DNA from: Pseudaestuariivita sp.
Lineage (GTDB): Bacteria; Pseudomonadota; Alphaproteobacteria; Rhodobacterales; Rhodobacteraceae
Direction of reading: 5' to 3'
DNA length: 6,885 bases
Assembly (NCBI GenBank): GCA_020629995.1
Contig: JAHDCH010000137.1
Location: forward strand, 1 to 6,885
In this document: piece by piece, positions 1-6,082 of the stretch
Numbering within the stretch: the stretch's first letter is position 1
How the letters are laid out: each line of letters starts with the position of its first letter
Translations under genes and position numbers: made by a program
Notes under the pieces: model-generated
The model's database searches: none
Seen by the model: the letters and a program-made list of their open reading frames with translations, nothing else
Told to the model about the DNA's origin: nothing

Positions 1-823
1 CCATCGCCGCCATCAGGCCCGACATGAAACTGTCGCCCGCGCCCGTGGGTTTCAGAGCCGTGACCGGGTAGATGCCGGTGCGGATTTCCTCGCCCCCCGC
101 AAAGGTTACCGCGCCTTTCTCACCCATCTTGTAGATCACGACGGCAGCGGTTTTGGCGACCTCACGGGCCTTCTCCAGCCCCTTGTCGATCCCGCCCGCC
201 ATGAATCCGAATTCTTCGTCGTTGCCGACAATCATGTCGCATTCGGCAGCGGCGCGGCTCAGCACCTCTTCGGCCACCTGCGGCGACGGCCAGCTGTAGG
301 GGCGGTAATCCACGTCAAAGATGATCGGCAGCCCCGCCGCCTTGGCCAGTTCAAACGCGCGGAATGTGGCGCTCCGCGAGGGTTCGGCGGCAAAGACCGT
401 GCCCGCGGTGATCAAGGCGCCAAAACGGGAATAGTCAACCGCCTCAACATCTTCCATCGACATCTGAAAGTCCGCCGCGCCATTGCGATAGATCACGTTG
501 CGGTGCCCTTCGACGCGGCTTTCGTACACCGCCAGCGAGTTGCGATATTCCCCCCCGACCCGGCGCACATATTCGGCCCCGACGCCGTATTTCTCAAGCT
601 GACCAATGCAATACGACCCGATGCTGTCATCGCTGACACAGGTCACCAGCGAGGCTTTGCCGCCGAACTTGCAAATCCCCGCGCCGATATTGGCCGAGGA
701 TCCGCCCAGCCCGACGCTCACCCGCTCGGCATCCTCGACCGCGACACCTGCATCGGTGAAAAAGTCGATGCCCGCGCGGCCGACAATGACAAAGTTGTTC
801 TGCCTGATCCCTTCCAGCAGCAT
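1..823 (-). CDS. iolC: 5-dehydro-2-deoxygluconokinase IolC (PfkB family), C-terminus off the left edge
   Basis: Cytosolic sugar kinase that phosphorylates 5-dehydro-2-deoxy-D-gluconate (DKG) with ATP, a late step of inositol breakdown. My reading of the minus strand from ATG 823 gives 274 open codons to the window edge. The N-terminal part has the glycine-rich PfkB signature GLGGSSANIG (residues 38-47). An IolC-like DVDYRPYSW lies at 170-178, and the second PfkB signature PTGAGDSF at 259-266 contains the anion-hole GAGD and the presumed catalytic base Asp264. Classical IolC is about 330 residues, so some 50-60 residues are missing if it is the short form. Rhizobial homologues can carry an extra C-terminal DUF2090 domain, which cannot be judged here. 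The start overlaps the iolD stop as TGATG, which implies translational coupling; only a weak AGGG precedes it. Kinase identity is near certain, and the IolC assignment rests on motifs plus the iolD neighbour. Confidence 0.93.
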   Translation of the reverse strand, partial: MLLEGIRQNNFVIVGRAGIDFFTDAGVAVEDAERVSVGLGGSSANIGAGICKFGGKASLVTCVSDDSIGSYCIGQLEKYGVGAEYVRRVGGEYRNSLAVYESRVEGHRNVIYRNGAADFQMSMEDVEAVDYSRFGALITAGTVFAAEPSRSATFRAFELAKAAGLPIIFDVDYRPYSWPSPQVAEEVLSRAAAECDMIVGNDEEFGFMAGGIDKGLEKAREVAKTAAVVIYKMGEKGAVTFAGGEEIRTGIYPVTALKPTGAGDSFMSGLMAAM

Positions 824-2685
824 CAGACGCCCTGCCTTTGTTTTGAACGGCTTGCTTCCCAGTCTTCGTGTGCAGCGCGCACCTTGTCGCTGTCCGATAC
901 CTCGGCCGTGCCAACCTCCCACCAGGTGTGGCCCTGGGTGGTCCAGCCTTCGTAGGGGTCGACCTTCATTACGATGACGCAGGTCTTGTCCATGGCCTTG
1001 GCGCGGGTAAACGCCTCGCCCAGCTCGGCCGGATTGGCGACCGTCACCGCGTCGGCGCCCATGGCCCGGGCGTGCGCCTCGAAATCCACGGCAAAGGGTT
1101 CGGGCACCGTGGGGCAATCAGCGATCAGGTTGTTGAAGCTTTCGTTGCCGGTGTTGTTCTGCAGCTTGTTGATCACCGCAAAACCGCCATTGTCCAGCAC
1201 CAGCACGATCATCTTTTTCTGCGTCAGAACAGAGGAATAGATGTCCGAGTTCATCAACAGGTACGACCCGTCGCCGCAAAAGACGATGGTGTCCTGATCG
1301 GGCTCGACCTCGGCCTGCGCGATGCGCGCGCCCCAGCCTCCGGCGATCTCGTATCCCATGCAGGAAAAGCCGAACTCGACGTCCACCGTGCCGATGTCCA
1401 GCGTGCGCCAATTGGCGGTCACCTCGGCAGGCAGTCCCCCTGCGGCGGCCACAACCCGGTCGCGTGGGTCGCACAGCGCGTTCACCACGCCGATCGCCTG
1501 CGCATAGGAATTGGGGCGATTGCCCGGCGTGACATTCCCGGCGACATAGGCATCCCACTCGGCGCGTTGCGCCCGGGCATGGGCCGCCCAGTCGCATGGC
1601 GCGCTGTGTTCGCCCAGCGCACGGCCCAGCGCATCAATCCCCAGCTTGGCGTCGCCCACCAAAGGCAAGGCGCGGTGCTTGCCCGCGTCATGCCGACCTG
1701 CGTTGACCGTGACCAGCGCCGCGTCCTTGGCAAAGGCTGTCCACGACCCGGTCGTAAAGTCCTGCAGCCGCGTGCCCACCGCCAGGATCACATCCGCCTC
1801 GGCGGCAATCGTGTTGGCCGAATCGGACCCGGTCACGCCCACCGGCCCGATGTTCAGCGGATGATCCGCCCTCAGGTTGGCGCGGCCGGCGATGGTTTCG
1901 ATCACGGGGATGTTGTGCGCCTCGGCAAAGGCGGTCAGCTCGGGCACCGCGCCCGAATATTGCACGCCCCCGCCCGCGATGATCACCGGGCGCTCGGCCC
2001 CCTTGAGCACGGCGGCCGCATCGGCCACCTCGGCCATGTCCGGCGCCTGACGGCGGATGCGGTGCACACGCCGCTCGAACATCTCGTTCGGGTAGTCGTA
2101 GGCCCAGCCCTGCACATCCTGCGGCAGGCCGATAAAGGCCGGGCCGCACTCCGCCGGGTCCAGCATCACCGCCAGCGCTGCGGGCAGCGACTGGATGATC
2201 TGCGCGGGATGGGTGATCCGGTCCCAGTATCGCGTCACCGCGCGGAACGCGTCATTCACGCCCAGCGTCGGATCGCCAAAATGCTCGAGCTGTTGCAGCA
2301 CCGGATCGGGCAGCCGCGTCAGAAAGGTATCGCCGCACAGCATCAGCATCGGCAGCCGGTTGGCATGGGCCAGCGCCGCCGAGGTGAGCAGGTTTGCCGT
2401 GCCCGGCCCCGCGCTTGCTGTACAGAACATGAAACGCCGGCGCAGGTGATACTTGGCATAGGCCGCAGCTGCGAATCCCATGCTCTGCTCATTCTGCCCG
2501 CGGTACAGCGGCAGCTCGTCCTGAACCGGAAACAGCGCCTCGCCCAGACAGGGCACATTGCCATGACCAAAGATGCCAAAACCGCCTCCGCAAATGCGGA
2601 CCTCGGCTCCGTCGATCTCGATATACTGCGCCATCAACCAGCGCACGATCGCCTGATCCACCGTCAGGCGTACCGTCCCAGCCAT
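823..2685 (-). CDS. iolD: 3D-(3,5/4)-trihydroxycyclohexane-1,2-dione acylhydrolase IolD (ThDP-dependent)
   Basis: Ring-opening hydrolase of inositol catabolism. It converts trihydroxycyclohexane-1,2-dione to 5-deoxy-D-glucuronate using thiamine diphosphate and Mg2+, in the cytosol. The product is 620 residues, the usual family length. The N-terminal ThDP Pyr domain includes YRGQNEQSMG, with Glu66 as the likely cofactor-activating glutamate. A central domain spans about residues 215-360. The C-terminal PP domain has the ThDP/Mg motif beginning GDGSYL at 471 and ending LDNGG at about 497-501. The start at 2685 is chosen because GGGAGGAG (2699-2692) sits 6 bases upstream and the protein begins MAGTVRLTVDQAIVRWL, as expected for IolD. 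The frame stays open far upstream, to about 3891, but that stretch is antisense to the divergent dehydrogenase gene and is not part of the protein. It is first gene of the minus-strand arm, with iolC coupled directly behind it. Confidence 0.97.
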   Translation of the reverse strand: MAGTVRLTVDQAIVRWLMAQYIEIDGAEVRICGGGFGIFGHGNVPCLGEALFPVQDELPLYRGQNEQSMGFAAAAYAKYHLRRRFMFCTASAGPGTANLLTSAALAHANRLPMLMLCGDTFLTRLPDPVLQQLEHFGDPTLGVNDAFRAVTRYWDRITHPAQIIQSLPAALAVMLDPAECGPAFIGLPQDVQGWAYDYPNEMFERRVHRIRRQAPDMAEVADAAAVLKGAERPVIIAGGGVQYSGAVPELTAFAEAHNIPVIETIAGRANLRADHPLNIGPVGVTGSDSANTIAAEADVILAVGTRLQDFTTGSWTAFAKDAALVTVNAGRHDAGKHRALPLVGDAKLGIDALGRALGEHSAPCDWAAHARAQRAEWDAYVAGNVTPGNRPNSYAQAIGVVNALCDPRDRVVAAAGGLPAEVTANWRTLDIGTVDVEFGFSCMGYEIAGGWGARIAQAEVEPDQDTIVFCGDGSYLLMNSDIYSSVLTQKKMIVLVLDNGGFAVINKLQNNTGNESFNNLIADCPTVPEPFAVDFEAHARAMGADAVTVANPAELGEAFTRAKAMDKTCVIVMKVDPYEGWTTQGHTWWEVGTAEVSDSDKVRAAHEDWEASRSKQRQGV

Positions 2686-2799
2686 TGCTGTCTCCTCCCG
2701 TCCGAAATTGCGCGCTTGCGCTTTCGCCGTGCCCAGACTACAGCTTTTGCAACCGGTTGCAATACCGGAATCGAAAGCACATGAACGGGAGGAGCACGG
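2686..2799. promoter_or_regulatory. Divergent promoter region between the two iol arms
   Basis: This 114-bp region separates the starts of iolD (minus) and the first dehydrogenase (plus) and must contain promoters for both. Possible sigma70-like elements, all weak: on the minus strand TTGCAA (2762-2757), 16 bases, then TAGTCT (2740-2735); on the plus strand TTGCGC (2716-2721), 17 bases, then TACAGC (2739-2744). In this reading the palindrome at 2747-2762 overlaps the minus -35 box and lies just downstream of the plus -10 box, so one bound repressor could block both. Both genes have nearly the same strong Shine-Dalgarno context, ACGGGAGGAG, at 2701-2692 (minus) and 2785-2794 (plus). The promoter boxes are inference only; the location of the control region is secure. 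Confidence 0.45.
2747..2762. promoter_or_regulatory. Perfect 16-bp palindromic operator, LacI-family type
   Basis: TTGCAACCGGTTGCAA is an exact inverted repeat with no spacer and a central CG. That is the usual architecture of LacI/GalR-family operators, where the hinge helices insert at the central CpG step. It lies between the divergent iolD and dehydrogenase genes, and a LacI-family regulator is encoded at the right end of the window, so this regulator is the obvious candidate ligand. A shorter overlapping dyad (CCGGT 2753-2757, ACCGG 2764-2768) is also present. I found no second full copy in the window. The palindrome is seen directly; its binding protein is inferred. Confidence 0.75.
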
Positions 2800-3906
2800 A
2801 TGCCTGACATCGGGATCGGCGTCGTTGGTGGCGGCTATATGGGCAAGGCGCATTCCGCCGCCTTTGCCGCTGTTGGCACCGTGTTCGAAACGGCTCTCAA
2901 GCCGCGCCTCGCGGCGATCTGTGCCTCGTCGCCGGCCTCTGCCGCGCGCTATGCCGAGGCGTTCGGATTCGCCCGCGCGGCACAGGACTGGCAGGATCTG
3001 GTGAACGATCCGTCGGTTCAGGCGGTGGTCATCGCATCGCCGCAGGAAACCCATCTTGAGATCGCGCGCGCGGCCTTTGCCCTGGGCAAGCCGGTTCTGT
3101 GCGAAAAACCGATGGGCCTCGATGCCGCCGAGGCCACCGAGATGGTGCGCCTGGCCGAGGCCTCGGGCGTGCCGCATATGGTGGCCTACAACTATATCCG
3201 CACGCCTGCCGCGCAATTCGTGCGCCAGCTGATGGCAGACGGCACCCTGGGCGACATCACCAGTTTCCGCGTCGAACATACCGAGGATTTCTACGCCGAC
3301 CCGGCCGAACATACGTGGCGCGCGCATGGGGCCGCCAACGGCTGTCTGGGCGATCTTGCGCCTCACCCGATCAACGCAGCGCTCGCTCTGATGGGTCCGA
3401 TTGCCCAGGTGAATGCCGTGATCGAAACGGTGCACCCCACCCGCGGCGGCCAGCCCGTGACCAATGACGATCAGGTCACCATGATGCTGCGCTTTGCCAG
3501 CGGCGTGACAGGAACCTTGTTTGCCAGCCGCATCGCGACCGGGCGCAAGATGGGTTATATCTACGAGATCACCGGCACCCGTGGCGCCGTGCGGTTCGAT
3601 CAAGAGGATCAGAACGCCGTGCACCTCTACCTGGCCGACGGCCCCGAGGCTTTGCGCGGTTTTCGCAAGGTGCTGACCGGGCCGCAGCATCCCGACTACC
3701 TGCCGTTCTGCCAGGGTCCGGGCCATGGCACCGGCTATCAGGATCAGATCATCATCGAGGCCAAGGATTTCCTGACCGCGATTCACACCGGCCAGCCTGT
3801 CTGGCCCACTTTCCACGACGGGCTTGCGGTGCATCACGTGATCGCCGCCGCCCGCGCAAGTGATGCCAGCGGGGCCTGGCACGATGTCCAAGGAGACGCG
3901 ACATGA
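2800..3906 (+). CDS. Gfo/Idh/MocA-family NAD(P)-dependent dehydrogenase, probable inositol/cyclitol dehydrogenase
   Basis: Predicted to oxidise a hydroxyl of an inositol isomer or related cyclic sugar to the ketone, giving the substrate of the IolE-type enzyme next to it. The product is 368 residues. The N-terminal Rossmann fold has the dinucleotide motif GVVGGGYMGKAH (residues 7-18) and the family CEKPMG at 101-106 with catalytic Lys103. The C-terminal sheet domain has GDLAPHPIN at 184-192, giving Asp185 and His189 in the family's D-x3-H arrangement, so the K/D/H set is complete. GGGAGGAG (2787-2794), 5 bases before ATG 2800, fixes the start. It leads the plus-strand arm and overlaps the next gene by ATGA. 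It is longer than classical IolG (about 330-345 residues) and its GGGYMGKAHS start with an insertion after it recalls the levoglucosan dehydrogenase and L-glucose/scyllo-inositol dehydrogenase (LgdA) branch, from memory. Family certain, substrate uncertain. Confidence 0.88.
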   Translation: MPDIGIGVVGGGYMGKAHSAAFAAVGTVFETALKPRLAAICASSPASAARYAEAFGFARAAQDWQDLVNDPSVQAVVIASPQETHLEIARAAFALGKPVLCEKPMGLDAAEATEMVRLAEASGVPHMVAYNYIRTPAAQFVRQLMADGTLGDITSFRVEHTEDFYADPAEHTWRAHGAANGCLGDLAPHPINAALALMGPIAQVNAVIETVHPTRGGQPVTNDDQVTMMLRFASGVTGTLFASRIATGRKMGYIYEITGTRGAVRFDQEDQNAVHLYLADGPEALRGFRKVLTGPQHPDYLPFCQGPGHGTGYQDQIIIEAKDFLTAIHTGQPVWPTFHDGLAVHHVIAAARASDASGAWHDVQGDAT

Positions 3907-4796
3907 CCATCCAGATCGGCAATGCCCCCTGTTCCTGGGGCGTGGAATTTGCGGACGATCCGCGCAACCCGCCGTGGCGGCAGGTGCTGCGCGAAAACGC
4001 CGAGGCCGGCTACACCGGGATCGAGCTGGGCCCCGTCGGCTTCATGCCCGAAGACCCCGCCGAGCTGTCCGAAGCGCTTGATGAGCACGGCCAGACCCTG
4101 ATCGGCGGCGTCGTGTTCCGCCCTTTCCACGATCCGGCCGCCTGGGACGATGTGATGGACGGCTCTGTGCGCACCTGCAAGGCGCTCGTCGCCCATGGCG
4201 CGCAGCACCTCGTTCTGATCGATTCGATCTCGCCCCGCCGCGCGCCCACCGCTGGCCGCTGGGACGCGGCCGAGAAAATGGATGCCGCCGAGTGGGAAGC
4301 CTTCAAGGGCCGGATCGAAACCATCGCCCGCATGGGCTCCGAAGAGTACGGGCTCACCGTGGGCATCCATGCCCATGCCGCGGGCTTCATGGATTTCGAA
4401 CCCGAGCTTGAACGCCTTCTGGATGAGGTTGACGAGCGCATCCTCAAGATCTGCTTCGACACCGGCCACCATTCTTATGCGGGCTATGATCCGGTGGCCT
4501 TTATGAAGCGCCATGTGGACCGGATTTCCTACATGCATTTCAAGGATATCGACCCGGTTGTGAAGGCAGATGTTGTGACCAAATCGACCGATTTCTACAC
4601 CGCCTGTGGCCAGGGCATTTTCTGCAACCTCGGCGATGGCGACGTGGATTTTCCCGCGGTCCGGCAGGTGCTTCTTGATGCGGGTTTCTCGGGCTGGTGC
4701 ACGGTCGAACAGGATTGCGACCCCACCCTGCCTGACACCGACCCCCTCGGTGATGCCAGGATCAACGCCGGCTACCTCAAATCCATCGGCTTCTAG
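3903..4796 (+). CDS. iolE: Inosose dehydratase-like protein IolE/MocC (sugar phosphate isomerase/epimerase TIM barrel)
   Basis: Predicted to dehydrate 2-keto-myo-inositol (scyllo-inosose) to trihydroxycyclohexane-1,2-dione, the substrate of IolD. The product is 297 residues, normal for the family. It opens with GNAPCSWGVEF (6-16), a hallmark of the IolE/MocC group. Likely metal and substrate residues include His156 and His158 (GIHAHAAG), Asp186 with His189/His190 (CFDTGHHSYAG), His212 (YMHFKD) and Glu269 (TVEQDCDP). AAGGAG (3890-3895) stands 7 bases before ATG 3903, and the start shares ATGA with the stop of the upstream dehydrogenase, so the two are co-translated. Where I remember a Glu metal ligand in classical IolE (H-x-H-x5-E), this protein appears to have Asp164, so it may belong to a sister subgroup with a slightly different substrate. 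MocC of rhizopine catabolism is the main alternative name. Confidence 0.87.
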   Translation: MTIQIGNAPCSWGVEFADDPRNPPWRQVLRENAEAGYTGIELGPVGFMPEDPAELSEALDEHGQTLIGGVVFRPFHDPAAWDDVMDGSVRTCKALVAHGAQHLVLIDSISPRRAPTAGRWDAAEKMDAAEWEAFKGRIETIARMGSEEYGLTVGIHAHAAGFMDFEPELERLLDEVDERILKICFDTGHHSYAGYDPVAFMKRHVDRISYMHFKDIDPVVKADVVTKSTDFYTACGQGIFCNLGDGDVDFPAVRQVLLDAGFSGWCTVEQDCDPTLPDTDPLGDARINAGYLKSIGF

Positions 4797-4854
4797 ACCT
4801 GCGCGAGGCCGCCTGTCAGGGCGGATGAGCAGGCCTTTTCAAAGGACCAGACAC
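4797..4854 (+). other. Short intercistronic spacer with weak dyad symmetry
   Basis: This 58-base gap lies between the dehydratase and the second dehydrogenase. It contains AGGCC (4806-4810) paired at a distance with GGCCT (4832-4836) followed by TTTT, and a Shine-Dalgarno AAAGGA (4841-4846). The stem is short and poorly filled, so at most it is a leaky attenuator or RNA-processing point. The two flanking genes are probably transcribed together. Confidence 0.3.
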
Positions 4855-6015
4855 ATGACCAAACTCAACTGGGGCATGATCGGCGGCGGTGACGGCAGCC
4901 AGATCGGCCCGGCCCACCGCCTCGGTGCCCAGGCTGATGGCCATTTCACCTTCGCTGCCGGTGCTCTCGACATCGACGCCGCCAAAGGCCGCGCCTTCGC
5001 CCAATCCCTCGGCGTCGACGCCGACCGCGCCTATGCCAATTGGCAGGACATGCTGGCGGGCGAAAAAGACCGCCCCGACCGCGTCGATCTGGTGACCGTC
5101 GCCACCCCCAACTCGACCCATTACGAGATCACCAAGGCCTTCCTCTCCGAAGGGTTCAACGTCCTGTGCGAAAAGCCCATGACCATGACCGTCGAAGAGG
5201 GTGAAGACATCGTCCGCACCGCTCAATCCACCGGCGCGATCTGCGCGGTCAACTATTGCTACTCGGCCTACCCCATGGTCCGCCACATGCGCCACATGGT
5301 CGCCTCGGGCGAACTCGGCGCGATCCGCTGCGTCGTGGCCAACTTCAGCCATGGGCACCACGCCGATGCAGGCGATGCCGACAACCCGCGGGTGCGCTGG
5401 CGCTATGATCCCGAGATGGCGGGTGTGTCCGGCCAGATGGCCGATTGCGGCATCCACGCCTTGAACCTTGCCACCTTCATCACCGGCGATGAGGTCACGA
5501 CCCTGTCGGCCGATTTCGCATCCTGCATCCCGTCGCGGGTGCTCGAGGATGATGCCATGGTCAACTTCCGCCTTTCGGGCGGGGCGATTGGCCGGCTCTG
5601 GACCTCGACCATCGCGATCGGGCGGATGCACGGGCTGGACATTCAGGTCTTTGGCGAAAAAGGCGGTGTGCGCTGGCACTCCGAACAGCCCGGCCAGGTC
5701 TGGTACACGCCTCTGAACGGGCGCACCCAGATCATCGAAAAGGGCGAGGCCGGGATCTCGGATATGGCCGCGCATGTCAGCCGGGTGGCCATCGCGCATC
5801 CCGAAGGATTTCCTCTGGCCGTGGCCAACATCTATGTGGATCTGGCCGCCGCGATCCGGGCGCAAAAGGATGGCACTCCGCTCAGCCCTTCCGCCGATCA
5901 CTACCCCAAGGCCGAGGCCGGCTTGCGGTCGATGGCGTCGGTTTATGCCACGGTCGACTCGGCGCGCCAGAACGGCGCCTGGGTGGATGCGCGCCCTCCG
6001 ATGTTCCGCGACTGA
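4855..6015 (+). CDS. Second Gfo/Idh/MocA-family dehydrogenase, distant paralogue
   Basis: Predicted cytosolic NAD(P)-dependent oxidoreductase acting on a polyol or sugar ring. The product is 386 residues from ATG 4855, chosen because AAAGGA (4841-4846) lies 8 bases upstream and the protein then starts MTKLNWGMIGGGDGSQIG. The frame is open further left, back into iolE, but those residues are not protein-like. The Rossmann motif is MIGGGDGSQIGPAHR (8-22), the family LCEKPM is at 104-109 with Lys107, and DCGIH at 197-201 provides Asp197 and His201, so the catalytic K/D/H set is intact. An insert rich in His and Asp (about 164-181) lies just before the active-site helix and may shape substrate choice. 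The GGGDGSQIGPAHR nucleotide loop and long C-terminus differ clearly from the first dehydrogenase, so this is no recent duplication. It may act on another inositol stereoisomer (for example scyllo- or D-chiro-inositol) or run an interconverting reduction, as IolW/IolX-type enzymes do. Substrate unknown. Confidence 0.88.
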   Translation: MTKLNWGMIGGGDGSQIGPAHRLGAQADGHFTFAAGALDIDAAKGRAFAQSLGVDADRAYANWQDMLAGEKDRPDRVDLVTVATPNSTHYEITKAFLSEGFNVLCEKPMTMTVEEGEDIVRTAQSTGAICAVNYCYSAYPMVRHMRHMVASGELGAIRCVVANFSHGHHADAGDADNPRVRWRYDPEMAGVSGQMADCGIHALNLATFITGDEVTTLSADFASCIPSRVLEDDAMVNFRLSGGAIGRLWTSTIAIGRMHGLDIQVFGEKGGVRWHSEQPGQVWYTPLNGRTQIIEKGEAGISDMAAHVSRVAIAHPEGFPLAVANIYVDLAAAIRAQKDGTPLSPSADHYPKAEAGLRSMASVYATVDSARQNGAWVDARPPMFRD

Positions 6016-6024
6016 GGCACGAGA

Positions 6025-6082
6025 GATGGGTGGCAAGCACCCATCCTACTCTCTTGCGTAGGATGGGTGCTCGTCACCCATC
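6025..6082. repeat. REP-like inverted hairpin doublet (REPIN-type), possible bidirectional terminator
   Basis: Two near-identical 25-base units face away from each other around an 8-base spacer (6050-6057). The right unit (6058-6082, plus) reads GTAG, then GATGGGTG, a CTCGT loop and CACCCATC. The left unit (6049-6025, minus) reads GTAG, then GATGGGTG, a CTTGC loop and CACCCATC. They match at 23 of 25 positions. Each unit can form its own 8-bp hairpin, or the whole can fold into one long stem (6036-6049 with 6058-6071 is a perfect 14-bp inverted repeat). A short stem-loop headed by GTAG is the hallmark of REP sequences moved by RAYT (Y1-type) transposases. Its site between convergent gene ends is also typical. 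The short T run after the right hairpin (6083-6085) makes it only a modest intrinsic terminator. The structure is seen directly; genomic repetition is inferred. Confidence 0.72.

Noticed and set aside
868..2784. A 638-codon open frame on the plus strand opposite iolD
   Set aside because: High-GC third-position bias keeps antisense frames open; the translation is rich in His, Arg and Gly without domain motifs, and the sense strand is clearly IolD.
2686..3891. Open frame on the minus strand extending iolD upstream by about 400 codons, which would make a 1022-residue protein
   Set aside because: It is antisense to the well-supported first dehydrogenase, contains no recognisable domain, and the strong ribosome binding site plus typical IolD N-terminus place the start at 2685.
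3834..4538. A 234-codon open frame on the minus strand opposite iolE
   Set aside because: Antisense shadow of the dehydratase; no ribosome binding site or domain signature that I can see.
4806..4839. Possible intrinsic terminator between iolE and the second dehydrogenase
   Set aside because: Only a 5-bp outer stem with a long unpaired interior and four T residues; too weak to call a terminator.
4606..4854. Upstream extension of the second dehydrogenase into iolE
   Set aside because: The extra residues are another frame of the iolE 3' end and not protein-like; the Rossmann fold starts right after ATG 4855, which has its own ribosome binding site.
4816..6036. A 406-codon open frame on the minus strand opposite the second dehydrogenase
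   Set aside because: Same cause: low-complexity composition without motifs, fully antisense to a gene with complete catalytic residues.
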